Part shown: one piece after another, positions 54,295-62,592 of the stretch
Numbering within the stretch: the first letter of the stretch is position 1
How the letters are laid out: every line of letters begins with the position of its first letter
Assembly: GCF_001921215.1 (NCBI RefSeq)
Contig: NZ_MSIF01000006.1
Coordinates: forward strand, 186,001 to 250,000
Source: Actinophytocola xinjiangensis
GTDB taxonomy: Bacteria; Actinomycetota; Actinomycetes; Mycobacteriales; Pseudonocardiaceae
DNA: 64,000 bases
Direction: 5' to 3'
Notes under the pieces: generated by a model
What the model saw: the letters and a program-made list of their open reading frames with translations, nothing else
The model's database searches: none
What the model was told of the DNA's origin: nothing
Made by a program: the position numbers and the translations under genes

Positions 54295-54690
54295 CTAGTC
54301 CAAAATGAACCGGACGTTATCGGTTATCGGTGAGCCAGTTTCTACAAATCGCTCTACACAAACCTTGGCCACCCCCGAAGAAATCAACCATTCTGAAGGA
54401 ACTTCACTCCAGGACCCGAAATGATCGAAAACGAGCCCCTCGGGACCCGAGAATTCGCCGACAGAGTGATATGAGCTTCCCGACACATCAGTCCATCCCA
54501 AATGCACGCGCACACCATCCGTCGAATACGACAGTGATTCACCACTTGCGACCACAACATCTACCGTCGGGCATCCTCTTGCTGATCGCAAACCCTTTGC
54601 GAGTTCGATCGCATGAAACACATCGCCGACGACTTCACCCACGATATGGATTTCACTTTCGGAATATGGGTTATAGTAGCTGATATTCAT
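54295..54690 (-). CDS. Imm1-family immunity protein
   Basis: 131 residues starting MNISYYNPYSESEIHIVGEV. The later segments TDVSGSSYHSVGEFSG, HFGSWSEVPSEWLISSGVAK and VERFVETGSPITDNVRF match the Imm1 family, which protects against polymorphic toxins, often deaminases. Base composition differs strongly from the neighbours: sampled 60-base lines give about 45-55% G+C against about 70% around them, a sign of recent acquisition. The gene converges on the cargo-like gene at 52365; whether that product is its target is not shown. Confidence 0.8.
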   Translation of the reverse strand: MNISYYNPYSESEIHIVGEVVGDVFHAIELAKGLRSARGCPTVDVVVASGESLSYSTDGVRVHLGWTDVSGSSYHSVGEFSGPEGLVFDHFGSWSEVPSEWLISSGVAKVCVERFVETGSPITDNVRFILD

Positions 54691-54754
54691 CCTGTACAAC
54701 CAGGCCTTGTGGCATGTGGTGCGCCCACGACAGGCGTTCTCGTTTCGGCGACGA

Positions 54755-55900
54755 TCATAGCTGCCCGACGCGCCAGTCCTGGCCGTCGGTGGGGCCGAGG
54801 AGCCGGCCCAGCTCGGTGCGGAGCGCGCGCAGTGCGTCGTCACCGATGGTGGTGAGGTGGTGGGTTGCGACCCCGGCCGGTGGGCGCAGCAACGTCCACA
54901 GTGGGTTGGCCACCCCGCCGCGCAGCAGTTTGGTGCGCAGGCCGCCGATGCCGAGGTGCAGGCCGCGCAGGCCGTGCTCGATGGCGTACTTCAGTGGTTC
55001 GTAGACCAGAACATGGAAGTAGTCCGAGCCATCGGCGATCGCCGCGTAGTCGAGACCGACCGCGCGGACATACAGCCGCTCGCCCCAGACGCAGCCCAGT
55101 GACACCGCGACCGGCTCACCGCCGGGGTCGACGGACACGAACGTCGGCATGGGTACTCCGGTCTCGGCCATCCACCCGCACCGGGCCAGGAAGCGTTCCA
55201 GCGCCGGGATCTCCGCTGGTTCGCCATGGTGCCGCTGGACCTGCATGATCAGCGACGCGGTGCGTGGCGGCGCCTCCCGAACGTCCACCGTCTCCAGCTT
55301 CCCAGCGACGGCCCGCAGATCCCGGCGCACGACCGAGCGCCGGGAGCCGGGGAGCGCGGCCAGCCAGGCGTCGAACCCGTTCGCCGGCACCGGCACGACG
55401 ACCTCGACATCGGCGAACACCGGCTGCCAGGTCGGCAGACCGCCGAGCAGCAGGGCGGCCTCACCGGCGTCAAGATAGCTGATCGCGGCGGGGTGGTCGG
55501 CGGTCGCCCGGTCGATCGTCCTGGCCAACTCGCCCACCGCCGCGTCCCGGGCGGCACCGTGGAGTCGCGGATCGACCAGCAGCCCGTTGCCGTACCCCGC
55601 GATCGAACCCACCAGGTACTGCGGCCGCCACAGAGCCGGATCCGTGCCCGTGCCCTCCGCGAACCTTGCCAGGTCGTACCGGCTGTTCGCGGGCGCGGCC
55701 GCGAACGCGTACACCGGCGCCGCCGCCGCCCCGTCGCGGGTGCTGACCAGCCGACCGCGTCCGAGCCCGGCACGTTCCAGACCGGCCAGCCACGGCCAGC
55801 TCACGTAGAAGCTGGTGCCCGCCGCCATCTCGTTCCACCGAGTGCGATCCAGCTCCGCCGTCGGCATACCGGCGCGCGTGGCCGAGGTGCCGTCACTCAC
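54755..55900 (-). CDS. FemAB/BioF2-like GNAT-fold acyltransferase
   Basis: 381 residues from GTG 55900, overlapping the MFS stop (GTGA). RRSVVRRDLRAV, AVSLGCVWGERLYVRAVGLD and VLVYEPLKYAIEHGLRGLHL match the acetyltransferase-like/FemAB-like proteins with duplicated GNAT folds that transfer amino acids (from aminoacyl-tRNA) or acyl groups to an amine. Last gene of the cluster. A second homologue is at 58935. With a synthetase-like gene in the same operon, aminoacyl transfer in biosynthesis is plausible, but this is inference. Confidence 0.75.
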   Translation of the reverse strand: MSDGTSATRAGMPTAELDRTRWNEMAAGTSFYVSWPWLAGLERAGLGRGRLVSTRDGAAAAPVYAFAAAPANSRYDLARFAEGTGTDPALWRPQYLVGSIAGYGNGLLVDPRLHGAARDAAVGELARTIDRATADHPAAISYLDAGEAALLLGGLPTWQPVFADVEVVVPVPANGFDAWLAALPGSRRSVVRRDLRAVAGKLETVDVREAPPRTASLIMQVQRHHGEPAEIPALERFLARCGWMAETGVPMPTFVSVDPGGEPVAVSLGCVWGERLYVRAVGLDYAAIADGSDYFHVLVYEPLKYAIEHGLRGLHLGIGGLRTKLLRGGVANPLWTLLRPPAGVATHHLTTIGDDALRALRTELGRLLGPTDGQDWRVGQL

Positions 55901-57126
55901 GACGCCACCCGCGTGTCGAACGCCCGCCGCACGGCGACGCTCACCGGCACCAGCATCAGGTACCAGACAGCGACCCCGACGAGGGCGACCCCGCTCGCGT
56001 CGTGATCGAAAGCGGTCGACAACGCCAGGACGGCGACGCCGGAGAGTACCGCGGCGACGATCGAGGCGCTGGTCTGGATTCTCGGCAGCGACTCAGCCGG
56101 GATCGCGGTCTGGGCCAGCACCTGGGTCGAGACGTTCGCACCGATGACGCTGCCGCCCATCGCGCCGACCGCCACGATCAGCAGGACGATGTCGGTGGTG
56201 AACGCCAAGCCGACCAAGCCGACCGCGATCACCACCAGCATCGCGGGTATCAGAGCGGTTCTGGCGTAACGGCTGATCAGGGCGCCGGCCAGGATGGCGA
56301 CCACCGGATAGGCCATCTCGGTCGCGGCGTACTCGCGTAGTCCCTCGTGCAGTCGACTGTAGATGATCAGCGGTATCGCCACGTTCAGCACGTTCATCGC
56401 GATGAACCCGGAGGGCATCAGCAGGACGAGCCCGAACTCCCGCAACCTAGGCCGGACCCGGGCCGCCGCCGGTTCCGCCGCAGCCGCTGCCGGTTGCGTG
56501 TCGGCCCGGTTCGTGTCCGTTCTGGACAACAACGCCATGAGCAGGACGCCCTGCACCAGGAACGTGCCGGCGTCCAGCAGGAACAGCGTCCAGGCCGGTG
56601 CGCTGCCCTGAATGACGAGCCCGAAGGCACCCAGCACCGCACCCGACTGTGTGCTGGTCTGCAGCAGCGCGTTGCCCCGGCCGAGTTTCCCCGTGCTGAG
56701 CAGCTTGGGCAGTGCGCTCAGCACAGCGATCCACAGCACCTGGGTGAGCAGCCCCAGTGCCGCGGACGAGGCGAACAGGATGATCAACGGCCCTTGCGTC
56801 CCGGCGGTGATCGCCATCATCCCCGCGATCACCGCCTGGAGGAACGCGGTGCCGGCGGTCACCCCACGCAGCGACCAGGTGCCCAGCCGCGACGTGATCA
56901 GCGGCAGGAACACCACCACCGGCAGGAAGTTGAGCACCACGGCCGCCCCGACCGGCAGGGGCGACTCCGTCCGCTCGTACAGGTAGGTGAGCAACGCCAG
57001 CATGTTGAGCACCGCACCGGCCGACGACACCCCCATACCCACGCCCAACGCGATCCACAGCCGCCGGTCGGAGTCAGCCTCGCGGCGGACCGGGCTACTC
57101 GCCGTAGAGCTGCTTGAGGCGTTCAC
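55897..57126 (-). CDS. MFS transporter, probable exporter
   Basis: 409 residues with about twelve hydrophobic segments, first at RLWIALGVGMGVSSAGAVLN. The overall pattern fits an MFS drug/proton antiporter: VFLPLITSRLGTWSLRGVT after helix 2 and an Ala/Pro-rich central loop (about 195-220). The start overlaps the end of the preceding gene by 32 bases. Within a biosynthetic operon it most likely exports the product. Confidence 0.9.
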   Translation of the reverse strand: MNASSSSTASSPVRREADSDRRLWIALGVGMGVSSAGAVLNMLALLTYLYERTESPLPVGAAVVLNFLPVVVFLPLITSRLGTWSLRGVTAGTAFLQAVIAGMMAITAGTQGPLIILFASSAALGLLTQVLWIAVLSALPKLLSTGKLGRGNALLQTSTQSGAVLGAFGLVIQGSAPAWTLFLLDAGTFLVQGVLLMALLSRTDTNRADTQPAAAAAEPAAARVRPRLREFGLVLLMPSGFIAMNVLNVAIPLIIYSRLHEGLREYAATEMAYPVVAILAGALISRYARTALIPAMLVVIAVGLVGLAFTTDIVLLIVAVGAMGGSVIGANVSTQVLAQTAIPAESLPRIQTSASIVAAVLSGVAVLALSTAFDHDASGVALVGVAVWYLMLVPVSVAVRRAFDTRVAS

Positions 57127-57607
57127 TGAGTTGTTCCTCCATCAGTGATTCCGGCACCGCGGGTTCGGTAAACAGCGAGTCCTGGTCGGGATCGGGTTGT
57201 CCGACCAAGTGCTCGAAGGTCACGACAAGCCGGGCACGGTCGCAGTCCGGCACGACACCCATCGCGGGCACGACCGTGCCGGCCACCACGAGCAGTGGGG
57301 GCAGCGGGTCCGACCCCGTACCGGCCAGGACGACACACACCGCGGCTGCCGATGCCTCGCCCTCCAACAGCTCGCGCAGGTCATCAGCGGTGGACGTGTC
57401 CAGGGAGATCGTGGCCACCCGCAGTCGAGTGCCGTCCAGGTCGACCTCGCGGCACACCTGGCCGATCTCGTCGGCCACGTCGGTCCCGAACCCGGTCAGC
57501 GCCGCGACCGTGCCCTGGTCGAACAAGCCCCCGAACACCGGGTGCTCGGCACCCGCGGCGGCGATGTCCTTCAACTGATCCGTCATCACGACATAGACAC
57601 TGATCAC
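57095..57607 (-). CDS. Unknown 170-residue protein of the biosynthetic operon
   Basis: 170 residues, no signal or membrane segment. MISVYVVMTDQLKDIAAAG, VADEIGQVCREVDLDGTRLR and LLVVAGTVVPAMGV are visible; the C-terminus is acidic (SLMEEQLSERLKQLYGE). I do not recognise a family. GTG overlaps the synthetase-like stop (GTGA) and its 3' end runs 32 bases into the MFS gene. Conserved position in the operon suggests a product-specific role. Confidence 0.6.
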   Translation of the reverse strand: MISVYVVMTDQLKDIAAAGAEHPVFGGLFDQGTVAALTGFGTDVADEIGQVCREVDLDGTRLRVATISLDTSTADDLRELLEGEASAAAVCVVLAGTGSDPLPPLLVVAGTVVPAMGVVPDCDRARLVVTFEHLVGQPDPDQDSLFTEPAVPESLMEEQLSERLKQLYGE

Positions 57608-58938
57608 GTAGAACTGTCCTCTCCCGTCCGCGGCGCCCCTGGCCGCGCCTTGGCGATCTCCTGGCCGAACAGGACGCCCGCACCGATCTCGTCATCGCCG
57701 CGCAACGTCATGAGAAGTCGTTCCATGCCGATCGCCCCGCCACCCATCGGTGGCATGCCGATTCGCGCACTGCCCATCAGCGACTCGTTGAGCACGGTCT
57801 CGCCGAGTCCACAGTCGAGCCGGTGCCGGCGCCGGACCGTGTAGCGTTCGCGTAGTTCCCGCTCCACGGTCAGGTTCTCGTACACATGCGCCACCTCCAT
57901 GCCGCCCGGCAGGTACAGCTCCGCGCGCAGGGCGTAGTTGGGGTTCGCCGGATCCAGCCGGTAGCTGTAGGCCAGATCCGCCGGGAAATGAGTGACCCAC
58001 GTTGGTTCATCCAGCGCTGGCAACACATGGTCGTCGAAGAGCGTGTCCAGCCAGTTGCGCCGCCAGGTCGTCGCCTGACCGGACAGCTCGACCGTCAGGC
58101 CGCACGACCGGATCCGTGCGGCGAGCCCGGCGGCGGTCGCGCAGTCCGGCGCGTCCAGGTCGATACCGGTCACCTGCTTGGTCAGATCCGCGTATCGCGC
58201 GCGAGCACACGGCCTGTCCGGGTTGATCACGGTCGGTCGGGGCCCGAACGCCGAGTGTCGCCGGACCAGATGACGGATCAGATCGTCCGCGAGTTCACGA
58301 GCTTCCTGGAAGTCCATGAACCTGCGGTAGAACTCGAGCGACTGGAACTCCGTGAGGTGCGTGCTGTCGTCGGCGTCGTCGCGCACGTTGGTGGAGATCT
58401 CGTACACCGCCTCGATGCCGGCGGTGAGATACCTCTTCAGGTACTCCTCGGGATCGGTTCGTAAGTAGAAACTCGTGCCCCGCATCGGCTGGGTGACGGC
58501 CTGGTGGAAGAAGCTGATCTCCGGCGCGGCCTGCAGCATCGGGGTCTTGACCTCGACGAAGTCACGACCGTCGAGGAACAGCCGAATCTCGCGGAACATC
58601 GCGGCGTTGTGCACAATGGCCTCAAGGCACCCCGGCCAGATGATCGCCTCGGCCTCGGGCAACTCGGTCGCGGTGGTTGGCGGCTGTTCCGGCGCGCGCA
58701 GCACTTTGGTCCGCTGCGCGACCAGCAGGTCTCCCGTCCAATCCCCGGTGACCTCGACCCAGGCGTGATCCGGCGCGTTGGCTCCGGTGACCGGGATGAC
58801 CCGCGGGCCGTCGGCGAGCAGCGTCTGGTCGACTCCGCCGCACAGCCGGCCGGTCACGGTCACTTCGTGCAGCCGCTGGTCGATGGCGGCGATCTCGTCG
58901 ACGGTCATGACGATTACAGCGGACGCGTCCAGCGTCAT
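57604..58938 (-). CDS. Class II aminoacyl-tRNA synthetase-like protein (LysRS-type)
   Basis: 444 residues. An N-terminal OB-like region (about 22-85: EVTVTGRLCGGV to AQRTKVLRAP) is followed by a class II core: motif 1 FLDGRDFVEVKTPML (121-135), YLRTDPEEYLKRYLTAGIEA, motif 2 VYEISTNVRDDADDSTHLTE (178-197) and motif 3 GGGAIGMERLL near 400. The layout is LysRS/EpmA-like. Motif 2 has VRDD where FRNE is usual, and motif 3 has MER for xDR, so activity is probably specialised. Possibilities: making an aminoacyl adenylate for biosynthesis, or a resistant synthetase for self-protection. ATG overlaps the FemAB-like stop. Confidence 0.8.
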   Translation of the reverse strand: MTLDASAVIVMTVDEIAAIDQRLHEVTVTGRLCGGVDQTLLADGPRVIPVTGANAPDHAWVEVTGDWTGDLLVAQRTKVLRAPEQPPTTATELPEAEAIIWPGCLEAIVHNAAMFREIRLFLDGRDFVEVKTPMLQAAPEISFFHQAVTQPMRGTSFYLRTDPEEYLKRYLTAGIEAVYEISTNVRDDADDSTHLTEFQSLEFYRRFMDFQEARELADDLIRHLVRRHSAFGPRPTVINPDRPCARARYADLTKQVTGIDLDAPDCATAAGLAARIRSCGLTVELSGQATTWRRNWLDTLFDDHVLPALDEPTWVTHFPADLAYSYRLDPANPNYALRAELYLPGGMEVAHVYENLTVERELRERYTVRRRHRLDCGLGETVLNESLMGSARIGMPPMGGGAIGMERLLMTLRGDDEIGAGVLFGQEIAKARPGAPRTGEDSST

Positions 58939-60152
58939 CGGTCCCCCCGGGTGTTGCGGACTGACATTTCCACCAACTCGCGATCCTTGTCGTTCTGGGA
59001 AAGGATTCCCGGCATCGGTGGAGCCAGATGCCCACGGTGCCAGCGGATTGCCAGGTCGCGGAAATGGGTGAGCTTGCGAGTACTCAGATCCTTGGCATGC
59101 GCGAGCAGCGCCGCGCCGAACGGCGAGGCGGGGTCGGCCGACAATGCACCGAGCGCATAGCGCAGCGTGGCGCCACGGAACAACTTCGCCTGGTGGGCGC
59201 CGCCGCCGTAGTCGACGCGGCGGTGGCGCCCGGTGACGGCCAGCGCCACCACCTCGTCGTACACCAGTGGCAGGTAGTCGACCTGGGGGTGGTCGCTACC
59301 GAAGCACTTGGGGAACAGGGTGTCTCCCCAGACGAGTACGGCGAGCGCACTGCGCAGCGTGGCGCCCTCGGACACGGTGAGGAGCAGCCGGGCGACACCG
59401 CCGGTGCCGGTCGCGAGCGTCCGGTACAGGCCCAGCGGCGGCGACGAGTCACCGTGCCGGCGCGCGTGTTCGGCGAACAGGCGCACCACCTGGTCGGTTT
59501 CCCGGTCGTCACAGGGCTCGTCGACCGGCCGGACCCGAACGGTGTAGCCGTTCCGTTGCCACTGCGCGTACCGCTGCCGGATCGACCGCCTCGAACCGCC
59601 GAGTTCCGCGTAGTACTCCGCGGCGGACGCCCATTCGACGTCCAGCACGCACTGCGCGCCGAGCACGAGCGGCTCCGCGCCCGCAGACCGCAACGCGCGC
59701 AGCCATTCGTCGTCCTCGCCGTCGAACAGGTAGTGGGACATGACCAGTCCAGCGCCCTGATGTCGTGCATGCCGGATCAGTTCGACCGCCAGCCCGTCGA
59801 GGGCGGCCCCCTCCGGGGCGAACGCGCCGCCACGGTAGCCGTAGGGGCTGACGGTGGTCGCGACCGGTCCCCACCGCTCCCCCACCGTGCCGATCCGTCC
59901 GGGCCACGAGGAGCCGAGGAACGCCCGCTCCAGGTGACCGGTCAGGATCTGCCGCGGGCTGTGGTAGTAGTGGTCCGGGTCGGCGTCCGTCCAGACCGGA
60001 ACACCCGCGCCGTCGGCGCTGATCAGGTGCGCGCGATCGGCGAACCCGGCCGCCGAGTACCACTCCCGGGTCTGGAACGGGGTGCGTGCGAACCGACCCC
60101 AGCCGGTCTTGTCGGTGAACAGTTCCGGCAGGGCCACGCCGGCCTCGGTCAT
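58935..60152 (-). CDS. Second FemAB/BioF2-like GNAT-fold acyltransferase
   Basis: 405 residues from ATG 60152 (overlapping the phosphoesterase stop, ATGA); upstream extension of the frame is shadow sequence. TPFQTREWYSAAGF, GGSRRSIRQRYAQWQRNGYT, VLVWGDTLFPKCFGSDHP and DYGGGAHQAKLFRG are the landmarks of the BioF2/FemAB-like family; the last block parallels the GIGGLRTKLLRG segment of the 54755 protein. The protein probably transfers an aminoacyl or acyl group to the small-molecule scaffold. No membrane segment. Confidence 0.75.
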   Translation of the reverse strand: MTEAGVALPELFTDKTGWGRFARTPFQTREWYSAAGFADRAHLISADGAGVPVWTDADPDHYYHSPRQILTGHLERAFLGSSWPGRIGTVGERWGPVATTVSPYGYRGGAFAPEGAALDGLAVELIRHARHQGAGLVMSHYLFDGEDDEWLRALRSAGAEPLVLGAQCVLDVEWASAAEYYAELGGSRRSIRQRYAQWQRNGYTVRVRPVDEPCDDRETDQVVRLFAEHARRHGDSSPPLGLYRTLATGTGGVARLLLTVSEGATLRSALAVLVWGDTLFPKCFGSDHPQVDYLPLVYDEVVALAVTGRHRRVDYGGGAHQAKLFRGATLRYALGALSADPASPFGAALLAHAKDLSTRKLTHFRDLAIRWHRGHLAPPMPGILSQNDKDRELVEMSVRNTRGDR

Positions 60153-61543
60153 GCGGGCACCTCGTCGTGCCGCATGAGGTTCTGGCCGCTCAGGCCCGGA
60201 TCCTCGGCCAGTCCGAGGAGATCGAGAAGCGTCGGTGTCACATCCAGAATGGACGCTCGTCGTCGGACACCGGGACGCACCTGCCCGCCCCGCAGGATGT
60301 AGAGGCCGTCCCGCGCGTGATTGGCCTCGTCCAGTCCGGTGTCGTTGGTCGAGACCCAGGTGCTGTGGTGCCCGACGCTGCCGATGCTGCGCCACTGCTC
60401 GGAGTCGAAGAAGACGAGCAGATCCGGGGGAATGCCGCGAACACGACGGTACAGGTCCGCCGGGGTGCACACCCGGTTGTGCAGCACCCGGCCGTCGCCG
60501 AGGGCCACCGTGGTCAGCAGGTCGTCGATCTGGGCTCCGAGCTTGGCGATCTCGGCGGGCTCCACGATGCCGTTCGGCTCGCGCCCCTTGACGTTGAAGA
60601 ACACCCTGGCGTAGTAACCGCCCTCCGCCCACGCCCGGGTGGCCGTCCAGTCCACCATGGTCGGTTCCAGCGGTCCCGGCTTCGACGGCTCCTCGCGCAG
60701 GACCAGCAGACCCGCCTCGCGCAGCAGCTCGTTGACACAGAGGCCGCCGTGCATCGCCTTGGCCCCGTGGTCGGACGCGACCAGCACCGAGGTGTCCGAA
60801 CCCACCAGGTCCAGCAGCGAACCGACCTCGGTGTCCAGATACCGGTAGTAGTCCCGGATGGCCGAACCGTGCGGTGAGGACGGATCGTGTCGCGGGTGCG
60901 TGGGGTCGTGGTGGCTCCAGAAGGAGTGGTGCATCCGGTCGGCGCCGATCTCGTGCACCATCGCGAAATCCCAGTCCCGCGACCCGAGCAGGTGGCGCAT
61001 GAGCCGGAACCGCTTGCCGGTCATCCGGTGCGCCGTCTCGCGCACGCTCTCCAGCGGGGTGTTGCGGTACTCCGGGACGTCGAACTCGTACTCCCCCACC
61101 ACCCGCTCGACCTCCGCCGCCAACTCCGGTGGCCAGGCGTAGCCGTTCGCGTCCAACGCGCCCTCGAACCCGCAGACCAGCGCACCCTCGATGTGGGGCG
61201 GTGGCGAGGTCTGTGGCACACCGAGCACAATGGACGGACGACCGGCGGCCGTCATCCGGTCCCACAACCGTGGATAGCGCACGGCGGTGGACGTGGCTCG
61301 AATCAGATCGCCGTACCGGAAGCTGCGCCGGTTACGGAACCCGTACACCCCGAGCTCTCCCGGGTCTCGACCGGTCAGCATGCTGGTCCAGGCCGGAACG
61401 GTGATCGGCGGCAGGGTGCTCTCCAGCGCTCCGCTCATCCCGGACGCGGCCAGCCCGGCCAGCCGAGGCATCAGGTCGGCCCCTTCGGGCTCGAGAAGTT
61501 CGGCGCCGAGGCAGTCCAGGCCGATCAGCAGCACCCGGCTCAT
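60149..61543 (-). CDS. Alkaline-phosphatase-superfamily phosphoesterase (type I phosphodiesterase-like)
   Basis: 464 residues, no signal peptide. MSRVLLIGLDCLGAELLEPE carries the first metal-site Asp; TVPAWTSMLTG holds the Thr nucleophile region; HEIGADRMHHSFW and SVLVASDHGAKAMHGG supply further metal-binding His/Asp. The type I phosphodiesterase/nucleotide pyrophosphatase group hydrolyses phosphate mono- or diesters. It is paralogous to the gene at 62589. In this operon it may act on a phosphorylated or nucleotidyl intermediate. ATG overlaps the next gene's partner by ATGA at both ends. Confidence 0.85.
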   Translation of the reverse strand: MSRVLLIGLDCLGAELLEPEGADLMPRLAGLAASGMSGALESTLPPITVPAWTSMLTGRDPGELGVYGFRNRRSFRYGDLIRATSTAVRYPRLWDRMTAAGRPSIVLGVPQTSPPPHIEGALVCGFEGALDANGYAWPPELAAEVERVVGEYEFDVPEYRNTPLESVRETAHRMTGKRFRLMRHLLGSRDWDFAMVHEIGADRMHHSFWSHHDPTHPRHDPSSPHGSAIRDYYRYLDTEVGSLLDLVGSDTSVLVASDHGAKAMHGGLCVNELLREAGLLVLREEPSKPGPLEPTMVDWTATRAWAEGGYYARVFFNVKGREPNGIVEPAEIAKLGAQIDDLLTTVALGDGRVLHNRVCTPADLYRRVRGIPPDLLVFFDSEQWRSIGSVGHHSTWVSTNDTGLDEANHARDGLYILRGGQVRPGVRRRASILDVTPTLLDLLGLAEDPGLSGQNLMRHDEVPA

Positions 61544-62592
61544 CGGCCCGACCGATCACCAGCCGGAGCGGACACCTTCTCCACCAGTAGGTACGAGTAA
61601 CTGCCCTGATGGAAGTTCCGCACCGGACGGTACCCGGCCTGCTCGGTGAGCGCGATGAGCTCGTCCCAGCTCAGCGGGAACAGGTCGTCCTCGAGCATGG
61701 AGAAGTAGAACTCCCGCATGGCCTCGTCCGGAAAACCGCTGCGCGCGAACGTGTGGCCGAGGCAGAGCAGCCCGCCGGGCCGCAGCGCCGTCCACAGTTC
61801 GGCCAGCCGTGCCTGCTTGTCCCGGATGAAGTGGAAGGATCCGTTGAACAGCACGCCGTCGATCGACTCCGGGGCCAGCTCAGGCAGCGGCAGGTTGATG
61901 TCGTGCACCTCGGCCCGCAGTTCGGTGCCGGCCGGATAGTCCAGTTCCCTGGTCATCTCGACGAAGTCGGCGGACTTGTCCAGCGCCACGATCGAACACC
62001 GGCCGCCGCACGCCTCCGCGATCCGCTGCGCGCCGTATCCCGGTCCACAGGCGAGATCCAGGAAACGGTTGCCCCTGGCGACCAGCTCCTCGACGCACAG
62101 TCCGCGGCCGAACTCGTAGAGCGGACTGGTCATGGTCAGCCGCCATTCCTCCGCCAGGCTCTTGTCGAACCGGGCGAACTGGTGCGGCTTGCGGAGAAAC
62201 TCCAGATCGCGGCCGAGGAACTCGATGTTCGTGGTGCGGATCGCCTCCGCGTAGTCGTCCCCGTACCAACCCTCGATGTGCTGGATCTGCGGCACGTACC
62301 GACCGTCGTCGTCCAGCGATCGACCGGCCCGCGCGCCGTTCGTCTGGTAACGCGGCCCGCCGTCGACCGTGACCTCCCGCAGGAGCTCCTGACTGGCCAG
62401 TAATCGCAGCAGACAGACGAGCTGGTCCCGCTTCTCCGGCAGGAACTCCATGTGTCCGATCATGTCGTCCACACCGCGCGGCTCGGCCAGGTAGGTCAGC
62501 AGCCCGGAACTGTCCGCGACCTCGCGAACGGCGTGGCTGAAGATGCGCGACGACTCGATCGCCGCGTCGTACATGCCCTGTTCTGTCCTCAT
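61540..62592 (-). CDS. SAM-dependent methyltransferase with N-terminal helical domain
   Basis: 350 residues. An N-terminal helical/winged-helix part (1-110: FSHAVREVADSSGLLTYLAE, KRDQLVCLLRLLASQELLRE) resembles the dimerisation domain of small-molecule O-methyltransferases. The catalytic Rossmann part has motif I NRFLDLACGPGYGAQRIAEA (about 175-194), a VALDKSADFVEMTREL segment and LRPGGLLCLGHTF. Likely methylates an oxygen, nitrogen or carbon on the cluster's product. Coupled to its neighbours by 4-base overlaps. Confidence 0.88.
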   Translation of the reverse strand: MRTEQGMYDAAIESSRIFSHAVREVADSSGLLTYLAEPRGVDDMIGHMEFLPEKRDQLVCLLRLLASQELLREVTVDGGPRYQTNGARAGRSLDDDGRYVPQIQHIEGWYGDDYAEAIRTTNIEFLGRDLEFLRKPHQFARFDKSLAEEWRLTMTSPLYEFGRGLCVEELVARGNRFLDLACGPGYGAQRIAEACGGRCSIVALDKSADFVEMTRELDYPAGTELRAEVHDINLPLPELAPESIDGVLFNGSFHFIRDKQARLAELWTALRPGGLLCLGHTFARSGFPDEAMREFYFSMLEDDLFPLSWDELIALTEQAGYRPVRNFHQGSYSYLLVEKVSAPAGDRSGR

